A stretch of 8,649 nucleotides of DNA from RGIG3009 sp964389495 (GCA_964389495.1 CAYMDU010000076.1:1-8649), one strand, 5' to 3'; numbered from the stretch's first letter, positions 1 through 6,934 are shown. A program made the numbers and translations. The notes: a model not told the origin generated them from the letters alone.

Positions 1-1
1 C

Positions 2-2236
2 ACCATGGAACCGGCCACCACCTATCTCATCGAATTTGATGTGCTCACAGAGGTCTATTCCTATTGCTACATTTGGCCCTCTGTCTACGAAGCGGCCCGA
101 AGCGATGCACGGGGTACCCAAACCTTGGCTGCCAACACCGCCTGGACTCACTATTCCTACACCGTGCGCACCGTGGCCGATTTCACCGGCAGCACTGTCT
201 ACCCGGATTATATGTTCGGTTTTTTCAAAGAAGCCAGCAACACATCGCCCACCTACATCGACAACTTTTCCATCACCGTGAAGCCCAAAGAGGCCCCCAC
301 CGTGGCCCAGGTGGTAAAGGGCGGCGATTTTGAAGACACTGCGGCACTCAGCAGCAACTGGAGCCCTCTCACCGCCGTTGGCTCGGTGGTAGCCGATACC
401 GTGCGGGCCGATAACCACTGCCTGTGTTTGCCGGCCGGCACCAGCATCGACGGCTATCTGAAAAATGTGAATCTGGAAAAGGGCTGCACCTACGATGTAT
501 CTTTCGAAGCCCGCGGCGGTGCCGCATTCGTCTACTTTTGGGGTACCACCTTTAACCGCAAAGGGTCGCGCAGCATCAACGCCAGCGACACCTGGGAACC
601 CTATTCGTTCCAAGTCACCGTGCTGGAAGACGGAACGGTGTTTCCGAATTATGCCATAGCCTTTTGCAAAAACACCGACACCACAAAAGTGGCCGCCACC
701 TACATCGACAATTTCCGCGTGGTGAAAGCCGGCGCCTATGTCGACCCCGACATCACCGACGGCACGCTCGCCCTGTCCAGCTGGAAAGACACCGCCGTGG
801 GCGCTCAGGCAACCCCTGCCGTCGGCGGCACGGTTACCGTCACCGTCACGCCCAACGAAGGCTACATGCTCAAACCCGGCAGCCTGTATTGTGTGGACGA
901 AAGCGGCAACAAAACGCAAATTCTCAACAAAGAGTCCGGTGCTTTCGGCGAAGGCAGCGGCCAACAGTTCCGGTTTGCCCTGCCCCAAAGCACCGTGGTG
1001 GTAACAGCCGAATTTGTGCCCACCACGGCACAGAATTTCCGCTTTGCCACCTTGGGTACCTCGGTCTACTACGGCGAAAACAGCACGCAGCCACAGGGCG
1101 TGCGCTTCCTCAACCGCCTCTATCTGGAAAACCTGAATGTCAACAATAACACCGTCACCGTCACCTACAACGGCAAAACCTACACCGTGGCGGAATTCGG
1201 TTCGCTGTTAAAGCGTGCCGCCAACAAAGACACCCCGCTCACGCTGGACAAGGTAACCGATGCTTCCGCCGGCGCCAATCGCGTGTGGAAAGCCCCGGCC
1301 TACACGGGTTCCACCATGTCGCTGGTGGACTACACCGCCTCCTATGTGGATTTCACCGTGGTCATGACTTCGCAAACCGTGAACGACGCTTTCATCGCGC
1401 GCCAATACACCGCCTGCGGGTATCTGGTGCTGAAAGACAGCAACAACCAAACCGTCACCCTGTATTCCGACAGCATCACGCGCAGCGCCGCCGACACGGC
1501 AACGCACATGGTCACTTTGGCGGAAAAAGACGATTCGTGGCGCACCCATCCGCAAGACTACAAACTCATTGCCATCACCTTCGACGGTCCGCACATGACC
1601 GATGGCACCGGCAAAATCGAAAGTGTCATCACAGCCATGAGTGAGCTGGATTGCTCGGCCACACTGAATGTGGCGGGATTCAGCCTGGCCGAAGGCAGCA
1701 CCACGCGAAACAACCAAATCACCCTGCTCAAAGAGGCCATTGCCAAAGGCTTTGAAATCGGCAGCTACACATGGAGCAACGACAACTGGGCCACCGACAC
1801 GGTTTCACTGGACACCTTCACCTACGAACAGCTCGAAACCGCCATCACCGACACCCAATCCATCATCCAAAGCACCTTGGGTGTCACGCCCGCTTTTGTG
1901 CGCCCGCCGTATTTGCGCAGCGATTCCCGCGTGGTGGAGATTTGCCGCAAACACAACCTCAGCCTGGTCACGGGTAACAGCAGTTGGGAATATGCCAGTG
2001 GCGGCTATGTCACCGAAGTCACCGGCGGCGCCAGCTATGACTCGCTAACCAGCAATGCCTACGACGGCGCCATCTGGATTTTGCACGCACACCAAACCAG
2101 CACCGTGGCGTCGCTGTTGCAAGCGTTGCCGGATTTGTACAGTCAAGGCTACCGCTTCTGCACCGTGTCCGAACTGTTGGCCTACAACGGCGTGAACCGC
2201 GTGGTAGGCCGTTCCTATGCGGAGGTTATCGAATAA
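2..2236 (+). CDS. Modular surface protein with carbohydrate-binding-like units and a degenerate C-terminal NodB (polysaccharide deacetylase) domain; 5' partial
   Basis: The frame is open to the left edge and the first Met (position 5) falls inside a beta-sandwich unit, so the true start and any signal peptide lie outside the window. Numbering from that Met: two carbohydrate-binding-like units (about 1-93 and 103-241), each ending in a TYIDNF motif; a beta-rich module rich in TVTVTVTPNEGY (248-338), like bacterial surface B-repeats; a clostridial surface module (345-502) with LGTSVYYG, QGVRF and a YSDSITRSA end; then a NodB-like domain (512-743). In the last, the FVRPPY motif (R633) and the ILHAH motif (H694) remain. 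The canonical TFDDGP is TFDGPH (D527), and the two zinc histidines of the H-x3-H motif are Tyr588 and Asn592. Catalysis by the usual zinc mechanism is therefore doubtful. No sorting signal is seen at the C-terminus. The role is inferred to be binding of cell-wall or dietary glycan outside the cell. The modules are recognised by eye only. Confidence 0.8.
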   Translation, partial: TMEPATTYLIEFDVLTEVYSYCYIWPSVYEAARSDARGTQTLAANTAWTHYSYTVRTVADFTGSTVYPDYMFGFFKEASNTSPTYIDNFSITVKPKEAPTVAQVVKGGDFEDTAALSSNWSPLTAVGSVVADTVRADNHCLCLPAGTSIDGYLKNVNLEKGCTYDVSFEARGGAAFVYFWGTTFNRKGSRSINASDTWEPYSFQVTVLEDGTVFPNYAIAFCKNTDTTKVAATYIDNFRVVKAGAYVDPDITDGTLALSSWKDTAVGAQATPAVGGTVTVTVTPNEGYMLKPGSLYCVDESGNKTQILNKESGAFGEGSGQQFRFALPQSTVVVTAEFVPTTAQNFRFATLGTSVYYGENSTQPQGVRFLNRLYLENLNVNNNTVTVTYNGKTYTVAEFGSLLKRAANKDTPLTLDKVTDASAGANRVWKAPAYTGSTMSLVDYTASYVDFTVVMTSQTVNDAFIARQYTACGYLVLKDSNNQTVTLYSDSITRSAADTATHMVTLAEKDDSWRTHPQDYKLIAITFDGPHMTDGTGKIESVITAMSELDCSATLNVAGFSLAEGSTTRNNQITLLKEAIAKGFEIGSYTWSNDNWATDTVSLDTFTYEQLETAITDTQSIIQSTLGVTPAFVRPPYLRSDSRVVEICRKHNLSLVTGNSSWEYASGGYVTEVTGGASYDSLTSNAYDGAIWILHAHQTSTVASLLQALPDLYSQGYRFCTVSELLAYNGVNRVVGRSYAEVIE

Positions 2237-3014
2237 GCAAGCAATGGAAACCGCAATTTCAAAAACACAAAGTTCTGCCGCACCGGTGTGCGGTGCGGCA
2301 GAACAGAACGCTTTGTGGCGCACTCACCCGCAAGACTACAAACACATCGCCATCACCTTTGACCGCCCCGATTTCACCGACGGCACCGGAAAAATCGAAC
2401 AGGTGATAGCAGCTCTGCACGCGCTGGGCGGCGCGGCCACACTGAATGTGGCGGGCGAAAGTTTGGTCCGGGGCAGTCCCACGCGAAACAGCCAAATCGC
2501 CTTGCTCAAAGAGGCGATTGCCAACGGCTTTGAAATCGGCAGCTATTCGTGGGGAAACGACAGCTGGGCCACCACCAAAGCCGAATTGGAGGCGCGCACC
2601 TACGCCCAGTTGGAAAAAGCCATTGTCGATACGCAAACCGTGGTGCAACACACCCTGGGCGTCACACCGTGCTTTTTGCGGCCGCCCTATTTGCTCAACA
2701 ACGCTCTGGTGGCGGATATTTGCCGAAAAAACGGCCTCAGCCTTGTCATGGGGAACAGCAGCCGGGCTCATGCGCCGGCCGGCTATGTCACCGAAGAACA
2801 ACGCGGTGCCACCCGCGACCTGTTGCTTGGCAACGCCTACCACGGCGCCATTTGGATTTTGCATGCGCACCGCCCCACCACGGTGTGTGCGCTGTTGGAA
2901 GCATTGCCGGTGCTGCACCGTCGGGGCTACCGCTTTTGCACCGTGTCCCAGCTGTTGGCCTACAACGGCGTGGAACGGGAGGCAGGGCGTGCCTATGCGG
3001 AAATTGTGCCGGCA
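1538..3014 (+). repeat. Tandem duplication of a NodB-like domain (two copies, offset 778 bp)
   Basis: Copy 1 spans about 1538-2233 and copy 2 about 2316-3014. They start with WRTHPQDYK in both proteins and stay in register at a constant offset of 778 bp until the last codons, where copy 2 has one extra codon. Near-identical DNA runs occur, for example 1656-1677 against 2434-2455. Conservation at DNA level and absence of indels point to a fairly recent duplication, with both copies still under coding constraint. Confidence 0.85.
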
Positions 3015-3017
3015 TGA
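2244..3017 (+). CDS. Stand-alone degenerate NodB/polysaccharide-deacetylase-like protein, tandem copy of the preceding gene's C-terminal domain
   Basis: This 257-residue protein consists of a short N-terminal linker (about 1-24) and a NodB-like domain (25-257) that aligns without gaps to the C-terminal domain of the upstream protein, roughly two thirds identical by eye. It shares the same altered active site: TFDRPD (D40) instead of TFDDGP, and Tyr101 and Asn105 where the zinc histidines belong, while FLRPPY (R146) and ILHAH (H207) are kept. There is no signal peptide or membrane segment, so it appears cytoplasmic unless it is made as part of the upstream protein by recoding. The start is uncertain. 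ATG 2244 lies 7 nt after the upstream stop but has no well-placed ribosome site (GGAGG at 2221-2225 is 18 nt away). ATG 2217 would overlap the upstream gene by 20 nt. A strong hairpin (2266-2317) lies within the linker. It is probably co-transcribed with its neighbours. Catalytic deacetylation is doubtful and the function is unknown. Confidence 0.75.
   Translation: METAISKTQSSAAPVCGAAEQNALWRTHPQDYKHIAITFDRPDFTDGTGKIEQVIAALHALGGAATLNVAGESLVRGSPTRNSQIALLKEAIANGFEIGSYSWGNDSWATTKAELEARTYAQLEKAIVDTQTVVQHTLGVTPCFLRPPYLLNNALVADICRKNGLSLVMGNSSRAHAPAGYVTEEQRGATRDLLLGNAYHGAIWILHAHRPTTVCALLEALPVLHRRGYRFCTVSQLLAYNGVEREAGRAYAEIVPA
2266..2317 (+). repeat. Strong inverted repeat at the junction of the duplicated genes
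   Basis: TTCTGCCGCACC (2273-2284) pairs perfectly with GGTGCGGCAGAA (2292-2303) around a 7-nt loop. CACAAAG (2266-2272) pairs with CTTTGTG (2311-2317) across a 7-nt bulge on the right arm, giving 19 bp in total. It is inside the linker codons of the second NodB-like gene, right after the first gene's stop. No T-run follows, so it is not a typical terminator. It could modulate translation or protect the mRNA; its role is unknown. Confidence 0.7.
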
Positions 3018-3018
3018 T

Positions 3019-3024
3019 AAGGAG
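3019..3024 (+). promoter_or_regulatory. Ribosome binding site of the 37-residue peptide gene
   Basis: AAGGAG sits 9 nt before ATG 3034 and just after the TGA of the NodB-like gene. This near-consensus site is the main support that the short reading frame is translated, and it contrasts with the missing site of the gene before it. Confidence 0.7.
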
Positions 3025-3033
3025 AGAAAGCAA

Positions 3034-3147
3034 ATGAAGTACTATGAACAACCAACCGTGGAAATTTGCCAACTAACGCAAACCGAAGCGTTGGCCGCGG
3101 TTGTCCTGAGCGAACCCACCGTGGAAGACAACGATCTCAGTGTATAA
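3034..3147 (+). CDS. Short acidic-tailed peptide (37 residues), unknown function
   Basis: This small gene starts 16 nt after the NodB-like gene and ends 9 nt before a strong terminator hairpin, so it closes the operon. A near-perfect ribosome binding site precedes it. The peptide begins MKYYEQPTVEI, has an Ala/Val/Leu middle (EALAAVVLSE) and ends in an acidic tail with EDNDLSV. There is no signal peptide and one Cys (residue 12). From memory, the opening (Lys-Tyr-x-x-Pro-x-Val-Glu) resembles small uncharacterised peptides common in gut Clostridia, some of which have been suspected to be precursors of modified peptides. I see no maturation enzyme or export gene nearby in the window, so a precursor role is speculative. 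It could also be a small regulatory or accessory peptide for the surface proteins. Confidence 0.65.
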   Translation: MKYYEQPTVEICQLTQTEALAAVVLSEPTVEDNDLSV

Positions 3148-3156
3148 AGCAACCGA

Positions 3157-3194
3157 AAAAGCGGGAACAAGGCGTTGGCCTTGTTCCCGCTTTT
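3157..3194. terminator. Bidirectional rho-independent terminator between convergent operons
   Basis: AAAAGCGGGAACAAGGC pairs perfectly with its complement around the GTTG loop (17-bp stem including the A/T ends). The right side ends in TTTT on the + strand, and the minus strand reads five T after the stem. It lies between the peptide gene (stop 3147) and the minus-strand darA-like gene (stop 3209), so it can end both transcripts. The T-run is slightly better for the minus strand. Confidence 0.85.
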
Positions 3195-3208
3195 GCCGTG
3201 ATTGGCTG

Positions 3209-3535
3209 TCACATTTTTTCAAAGCTGTCCACATTCAGCACAAACACGGTGGCACCGTTCACCTGCGTTTCCACCTGGCGGTCACCGGGGGCCAATCCCC
3301 GGCCGAACGAGGCGTTGGTGGGCACCTTTTTGGTGCGGGTGAAACTTTCGCGGCGAATAATGTCGCAGGCGCGTTGCACATCGGATTCTTCGGCACCGAT
3401 AAGCAAGGTGGTGTTTCCCGCCTGCAAAAAGCCGCCGGTGGTAGACAGCTTGGTAATGGTGAAGCCGGCTTCGGTCAGCGAAGCGGCCACGCTGGCGGCA
3501 TCGTCGTTGTTGATGATGGCAAGAATGAGTTTCAT
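3209..3535 (-). CDS. darA: Cyclic-di-AMP receptor, DarA/PstA (YaaQ) family PII-like protein
   Basis: This 108-residue protein matches the DarA/PstA family in length and sequence. It begins MKLILAI and carries the signature TKLSTTGGFLQAGNTTLLIG (28-47). Residues that bind the dinucleotide in characterised members as I recall them (Thr28, Gly35, Phe36, Leu37, Asn41, Gly47) are all present, and the end (NGATVFVLNVDSFEKM) is typical. Family members are cytoplasmic trimers that bind cyclic-di-AMP and change the shape of flexible loops; their partner is often unknown. The start is Met 3535 because AAGGAG precedes it by 9 nt; an in-frame Met 18 nt upstream overlaps that site. It is the last gene of a three-gene operon after an ABC exporter and a DUF1854 gene, with a 14-nt gap. 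In many Firmicutes the gene sits near tmk/holB instead, so this setting is notable. Confidence 0.9.
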   Translation of the reverse strand: MKLILAIINNDDAASVAASLTEAGFTITKLSTTGGFLQAGNTTLLIGAEESDVQRACDIIRRESFTRTKKVPTNASFGRGLAPGDRQVETQVNGATVFVLNVDSFEKM

Positions 3536-3544
3536 ACATACACG

Positions 3545-3550
3545 CTCCTT
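3545..3550 (-). promoter_or_regulatory. Ribosome binding site fixing the darA start
   Basis: The minus strand reads AAGGAG here, 9 nt before ATG 3535, with its first base in the stop codon of the upstream DUF1854 gene. This placement supports translational coupling and rules out the longer reading frame that begins at 3553. Confidence 0.7.
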
Positions 3551-4035
3551 CACAGTTGTAAGCCGTCCAGGCTTTTGCGGTCCAGGGTTCGGTAGTCGGG
3601 GATTTCATAGCGGTTGTCGTTGGAATCGCGGATTAACACGCGACAGTCGAACAGGCATTTAATGTCGTGCTGGCGGTTCTGAATTTTAAACGCGCAGTCG
3701 CCGTGGTCGGTTTTGGCCTGAACATAGCACCCGCTCGGTTTGTTATCCACCTTGGTGATGGAAAGAATACGGGGAATCAGATAGTATTCTTCCAGCACCT
3801 CCCGCACGGCACGGGCGCTGTCCGGCATCAGGTTGTCCAAATCGCGAATCACCGCCAACTCATGCCCGTCTTCGTCCAGCAGGGTGATGTACTTGTTGGG
3901 GCCGGTGGTGGGGAACAGGCGGCGTGCTTCCGCCTTTTCAAACCGTTGCCCCGAATACAGTTCAATGTCCAGCCGAAAATCGCCTTCACGCTTGGTGATG
4001 CGGGCGTTGTCGTGTTCAATGTACAGGCGTTCCAT
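3550..4035 (-). CDS. DUF1854 family protein (ABC transporter partner)
   Basis: This 161-residue cytoplasmic protein has the DUF1854 pattern: a 'YITLLDEDGHELAVIRDLDNL' type block (split here as YITLLDEDGHEL, 49-60, and AVIRDLDNL, 61-69), a middle strand region, and the end RVLIRDSNDNRYEIPDYRTL (122-141). Family genes commonly sit next to an ABC transporter gene, and some are labelled as cyanophycin-metabolism associated, but no cyanophycin gene is seen here. Biochemical function is unknown. I chose Met 4035, preceded by a GGGGTG-like site 7 nt away; the other Met at 4053 would overlap the ABC gene by 14 nt without a ribosome site. Gap to the ABC gene is 4 nt, and 14 nt to darA. It is probably an accessory or regulatory subunit of the exporter. 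Confidence 0.8.
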   Translation of the reverse strand: MERLYIEHDNARITKREGDFRLDIELYSGQRFEKAEARRLFPTTGPNKYITLLDEDGHELAVIRDLDNLMPDSARAVREVLEEYYLIPRILSITKVDNKPSGCYVQAKTDHGDCAFKIQNRQHDIKCLFDCRVLIRDSNDNRYEIPDYRTLDRKSLDGLQL

Positions 4036-4039
4036 AGCG

Positions 4040-6271
4040 TCACCCCAAATCAATAATATCGTTGTTTTGGCTGTTTTGCATTTGAATCAGCCGGTAGTAC
4101 TTGCCTTTTTGGGCCAGCAGTTCCTGCGGCGTGCCGCATTCGATAATGCGTCCTTGGTCCACCACCACAATCTTGTTGGCCTTGCGAAGGGTAGACAATC
4201 GGTGCGCAATCATCAACGTGGTGCGCCCGTGAATCAGTCGCTCAATGGCACCCTGAATCAGGTGCTCGGTTTCGCTGTCCACCGAAGCGGTGGCTTCGTC
4301 AAACACCAGCATCGAAGGATTTTTCAGCACGGCGCGCGCAATGGACAGGCGTTGCCGTTCGCCGCCGGACAGGCCGCTGCCGCGTTCGCCCAGCACCGTG
4401 TCATACGCATCGGGCAACCGCACAATAAAATCGTGGGCGTTGGCCACATCGGCCGCGTTAATCACGGCTTCCACCGGCGAATCCGGGTTGGAAAACGCAA
4501 TGTTTTTAAACACGGTATCGTGGAACATCAGCGGCTCTTGTTGAACAAAGCCAATGCGCGAACGGTAATACTCCAAATCAATTTGGCGAATATCCTGCCC
4601 GTCAATGAGAATCTCGCCTTCGTAGTTGTCATAGAACCGCATAAGCAGATTAATCAGCGTGCTCTTGCCGGAACCGGTGGTGCCCACAATGCCCACAATA
4701 TCGCCCGGCTCAATCACCAGGTTCACATCGTCCAGCGTTTTTTTGCTTTTGTCAAACGAAAAATTCACATGGCGGAACTCAATGCGCCCTTCCATGGACG
4801 GCAGGGTGTTGCCGCGGCCGAAATCGTGTTCCGGCTCGGCGTCCAAAATATCCAGCAGGCGTTCGGCCGCCGTCAGCGTTTGCTGATAGCTGTCCGACAG
4901 GCCGGCAAAAAAGTTCACCGGGTTGTAAAACATGGAGGCATAGGAAATAAACGACACCAGCAATCCCAACGAAGTGGTTTCGGGTGAGTTCATCACCCAT
5001 TGCCCGCCAATCCACCAAATCAGCAGCGACCCGCAGGTGACAAAAAAGGTAACGGTGTGCGGATAGATACCGGAGGCCGCCGCGGCGTTTTTGTCCTCTT
5101 TCAGCCAGGAATCGTTATAGGTAACAAACTTGTGAATGGCGCGCTTTTCACCGGTGAACGATTTAATCACGCGCACGCCGGGCAGCGTGTCGGACAAAAT
5201 GGAGCTGACCGCCGACCATTTCAGCCAGGTTCGCTGGTACACCGGGCGGATTTTCTTGCCGAAAATGCGCGCGCCGATGGCCACGGCGGGAACGGGAATC
5301 AGCGACAGCAGCGTTAATTTCCAGTTCAGTGCAAACATAATCGCCATAATGCCGATCATGGTAAAGAATTGCACCACCGCCTCTTGCGACATGCGCAGTG
5401 TGAAGTTGTTAATGGTTTGCGTGTCCCCGCTGATGCGGGAAAAGATGGAACCGGTGCTGGTTTTGTCATAAAACTTCACCGGCAAATATTGCGCTTTGCG
5501 ATAAATGTCGTTGCGCAGGTCGGTCAAAAAGCGGTCGCCGGCAATGCGCATGTAGTACAGTCGCACAGCACCGCTCACATTTTGAACAACATACACCGCC
5601 AGCAGCACCCCCACCAGCACCAGCAGCCCGTGGCGGTTTTTTTGCGGGATCACTTCGTCCACCAGCGTTTTGGTCACATAGGGCGGAATCAACGCCATGG
5701 CGGTGGTGAGCATCGACAGCAAAATGCAAAACAGCAGTGTCCACTTTTGCGGCGCCATGTAGCTCCACAGGCGTTTAAACAAATGGCTTTTGCTCATGCA
5801 GTTCACGCATTCGGCGCCGGGGCGAATAAGAACACGCCCGCATTTCGGGCACACCGCGCGTTCCTTGTCCATGGCGGTTTGCACGGTTTCCAAAGCGGCG
5901 GCGTTGTCGCTTCCGGCCATCACCGCTTCCAAATAGGCGGCCACCGCTTCCAACACGGCCACCACGGCAAAGGTGCAGCGAAACACGCTGCGATGATTCA
6001 GGCGAAGCACGGCATTGCCGTACAGGCGGCGCACCCGCACGCGCTGCAAGTCGCCCAGTGGCAACGAAAAAACCTCATCGGGGGCCTCTTTTGTCACGCA
6101 AACAACACGGCGGTCGGTAATGACCAGCGCCGTTTCGCCGTAGGTTGCGTTCAAAAGAAGATCGCCGATGAGGATAATTTGCGGGGTGTCCTCTGCGGGA
6201 ACAGCCGCCTGAATAAGCGGAAGCAGAGCGGGGGGAATGGGCTTGTTGTGGAGGGCCTTGTCAACTGTCAT
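4040..6271 (-). CDS. ABC exporter half-transporter (fused permease and ATPase) with N-terminal PH-like domain and zinc ribbon
   Basis: A 743-residue protein. Residues 1-about 130 resemble a bacterial PH-like domain (ALVITDRRVVCVT, then SLPLGDLQRVRV). A four-cysteine zinc ribbon follows (C141, C144, C155, C158). An ABC type-1 permease domain with about six membrane segments runs from about 170 to 460. The ATPase domain (about 495-743) has Walker A GTTGSGKST (530-538), Q-loop Gln577/578, signature LSGGERQ (634-640), Walker B MLVFDEA with Glu659, and His690, so it looks catalytically intact. It should act as a dimer that exports an unknown substrate (lipid, peptide or drug). The start ATG 6271 follows an AAAGGTG site. 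It is the first gene of the operon with DUF1854 and darA and has its own promoter (6322-6350). The extra N-terminal domains are additions to the core exporter and may sense membrane, metal or signal state. Confidence 0.9.
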   Translation of the reverse strand: MTVDKALHNKPIPPALLPLIQAAVPAEDTPQIILIGDLLLNATYGETALVITDRRVVCVTKEAPDEVFSLPLGDLQRVRVRRLYGNAVLRLNHRSVFRCTFAVVAVLEAVAAYLEAVMAGSDNAAALETVQTAMDKERAVCPKCGRVLIRPGAECVNCMSKSHLFKRLWSYMAPQKWTLLFCILLSMLTTAMALIPPYVTKTLVDEVIPQKNRHGLLVLVGVLLAVYVVQNVSGAVRLYYMRIAGDRFLTDLRNDIYRKAQYLPVKFYDKTSTGSIFSRISGDTQTINNFTLRMSQEAVVQFFTMIGIMAIMFALNWKLTLLSLIPVPAVAIGARIFGKKIRPVYQRTWLKWSAVSSILSDTLPGVRVIKSFTGEKRAIHKFVTYNDSWLKEDKNAAAASGIYPHTVTFFVTCGSLLIWWIGGQWVMNSPETTSLGLLVSFISYASMFYNPVNFFAGLSDSYQQTLTAAERLLDILDAEPEHDFGRGNTLPSMEGRIEFRHVNFSFDKSKKTLDDVNLVIEPGDIVGIVGTTGSGKSTLINLLMRFYDNYEGEILIDGQDIRQIDLEYYRSRIGFVQQEPLMFHDTVFKNIAFSNPDSPVEAVINAADVANAHDFIVRLPDAYDTVLGERGSGLSGGERQRLSIARAVLKNPSMLVFDEATASVDSETEHLIQGAIERLIHGRTTLMIAHRLSTLRKANKIVVVDQGRIIECGTPQELLAQKGKYYRLIQMQNSQNNDIIDLG

Positions 6272-6321
6272 AACGGCTCACACCTTTCACCGAAAAACAG
6301 GGTGTTTCTTCCGACAAGGCC

Positions 6322-6350
6322 GTTATAGCACACACGGCCCAAAATAGCAA
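6322..6350 (-). promoter_or_regulatory. Promoter of the ABC exporter-DUF1854-darA operon
   Basis: On the minus strand TTGCTA (-35, 6345-6350) and TATAAC (-10, 6322-6327) are 17 nt apart, and TGC before the -10 makes it an extended -10 site. The predicted transcript starts near 6315, leaving a leader of about 44 nt before the ABC gene start at 6271. The leader contains a small possible stem (ACACC with GGTGT) that would partly cover the ribosome site. Confidence 0.6.
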
Positions 6351-6380
6351 GCTTTTTTCAAAAAAATGTCCAAAATTTTT

Positions 6381-6878
6381 TCAGGCGTGCCCGGTGCTGC
6401 CGAATCCGCCGTTGCGTTTGGCGGTGGCGTTGTCGTCTTCGGTGATGCCAAACGGCAAAAACACGCCTTGGGCAATCGCATCGCCGGCTTTCAGTTGCAG
6501 GGTTTTCCCTTCGGGGTCGGCGTTGGTCAGCTTCATCAGAATGTGACCTTCGTTGTCGGAATAGTAGTAATCGCTGTCAATAATCCCCACGGTGTTGTTC
6601 AACTGCAAACGATACTTAAACCCCAGGCCGCTGCGCGGAAACAGTTGCAGCACCCAGCCGTCGGCCATGCGCACGCGCACGCCGGTGGGCAGTTTCACGG
6701 TTTCGCCGGGTGCCAGGGTGAGGGCACAGGGCGTGAAAAAGTCATACCCGGCGGAACCGGCCGTGGCACGGCGCGGCAAGGCGGGCAGCGCCGGCACGGG
6801 AACCGCGCCGAAGCAATCTTCCCAATCGGCCGTAAAGCGGGCGGGGGACACCGTTTCAAATTGAGCAATGCGTTGCAT
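6381..6878 (-). CDS. dut: dUTP diphosphatase (dUTPase)
   Basis: A 165-residue dUTPase that hydrolyses dUTP to dUMP and pyrophosphate, keeping uracil out of DNA and feeding dTMP synthesis. The five trimeric-dUTPase motifs are visible in order: AGSAGYDFF (40-48), PRSGLGFKY (81-89), NNTVGIIDSDYY (94-105, with the catalytic-region Asp and Tyr), GDAIAQGVF (132-140) and RNGGFGSTG (155-163). Motif III continues with an extended YSDNEGHI segment instead of the DYRG seen in E. coli-like enzymes; this style occurs in Firmicute and phage dUTPases. Start ATG 6878 has GGAGG 8 nt upstream (6887-6891); a longer open frame to 7013 has no support. No clear terminator follows; A/T-rich sequence leads into the exporter operon's promoter region. 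Confidence 0.92.
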   Translation of the reverse strand: MQRIAQFETVSPARFTADWEDCFGAVPVPALPALPRRATAGSAGYDFFTPCALTLAPGETVKLPTGVRVRMADGWVLQLFPRSGLGFKYRLQLNNTVGIIDSDYYYSDNEGHILMKLTNADPEGKTLQLKAGDAIAQGVFLPFGITEDDNATAKRNGGFGSTGHA

Positions 6879-6896
6879 AGTAAAAACCTCCGATAC

Positions 6897-6925
6897 TGGA
6901 CAAAATAAAGAATTTGTGGTAGAAT
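6897..6925 (+). promoter_or_regulatory. Promoter of the phosphopantetheinyl transferase gene
   Basis: TGGACA (6897-6902) and TAGAAT (6920-6925) are separated by 17 nt, a near-consensus vegetative promoter. It points to ATG 6965, with a leader of about 30 nt. It overlaps the minus-strand promoter region of dut. Confidence 0.6.
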
Positions 6926-6934
6926 AGATGTCAA
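6904..6934 (-). promoter_or_regulatory. Possible promoter of dut, overlapping the divergent promoter
   Basis: The minus strand has a perfect TTGACA (6929-6934). The best -10 is TTTATT (6904-6909) with a 19-nt spacer, longer than ideal; TCTTTA at 17 nt is poorer. The location fits a transcript starting just before the dut ribosome site, but the -10 is weak. Confidence 0.35.

Noticed and set aside
664..1149. Alternative + strand frame rich in His/Arg within the surface-protein gene
   Set aside because: It is an out-of-frame reading of a continuous coding region with recognisable modules.
3833..6328. Long + strand open frames opposite the exporter operon
   Set aside because: They are low-complexity His/Gln/Arg-rich readings, antisense to clearly conserved genes, and lack ribosome sites.
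6349..6380. A/T-rich stretch after dut as a rho-independent terminator
   Set aside because: Only A-T pairs could form a stem; no GC-rich hairpin precedes the T-run.
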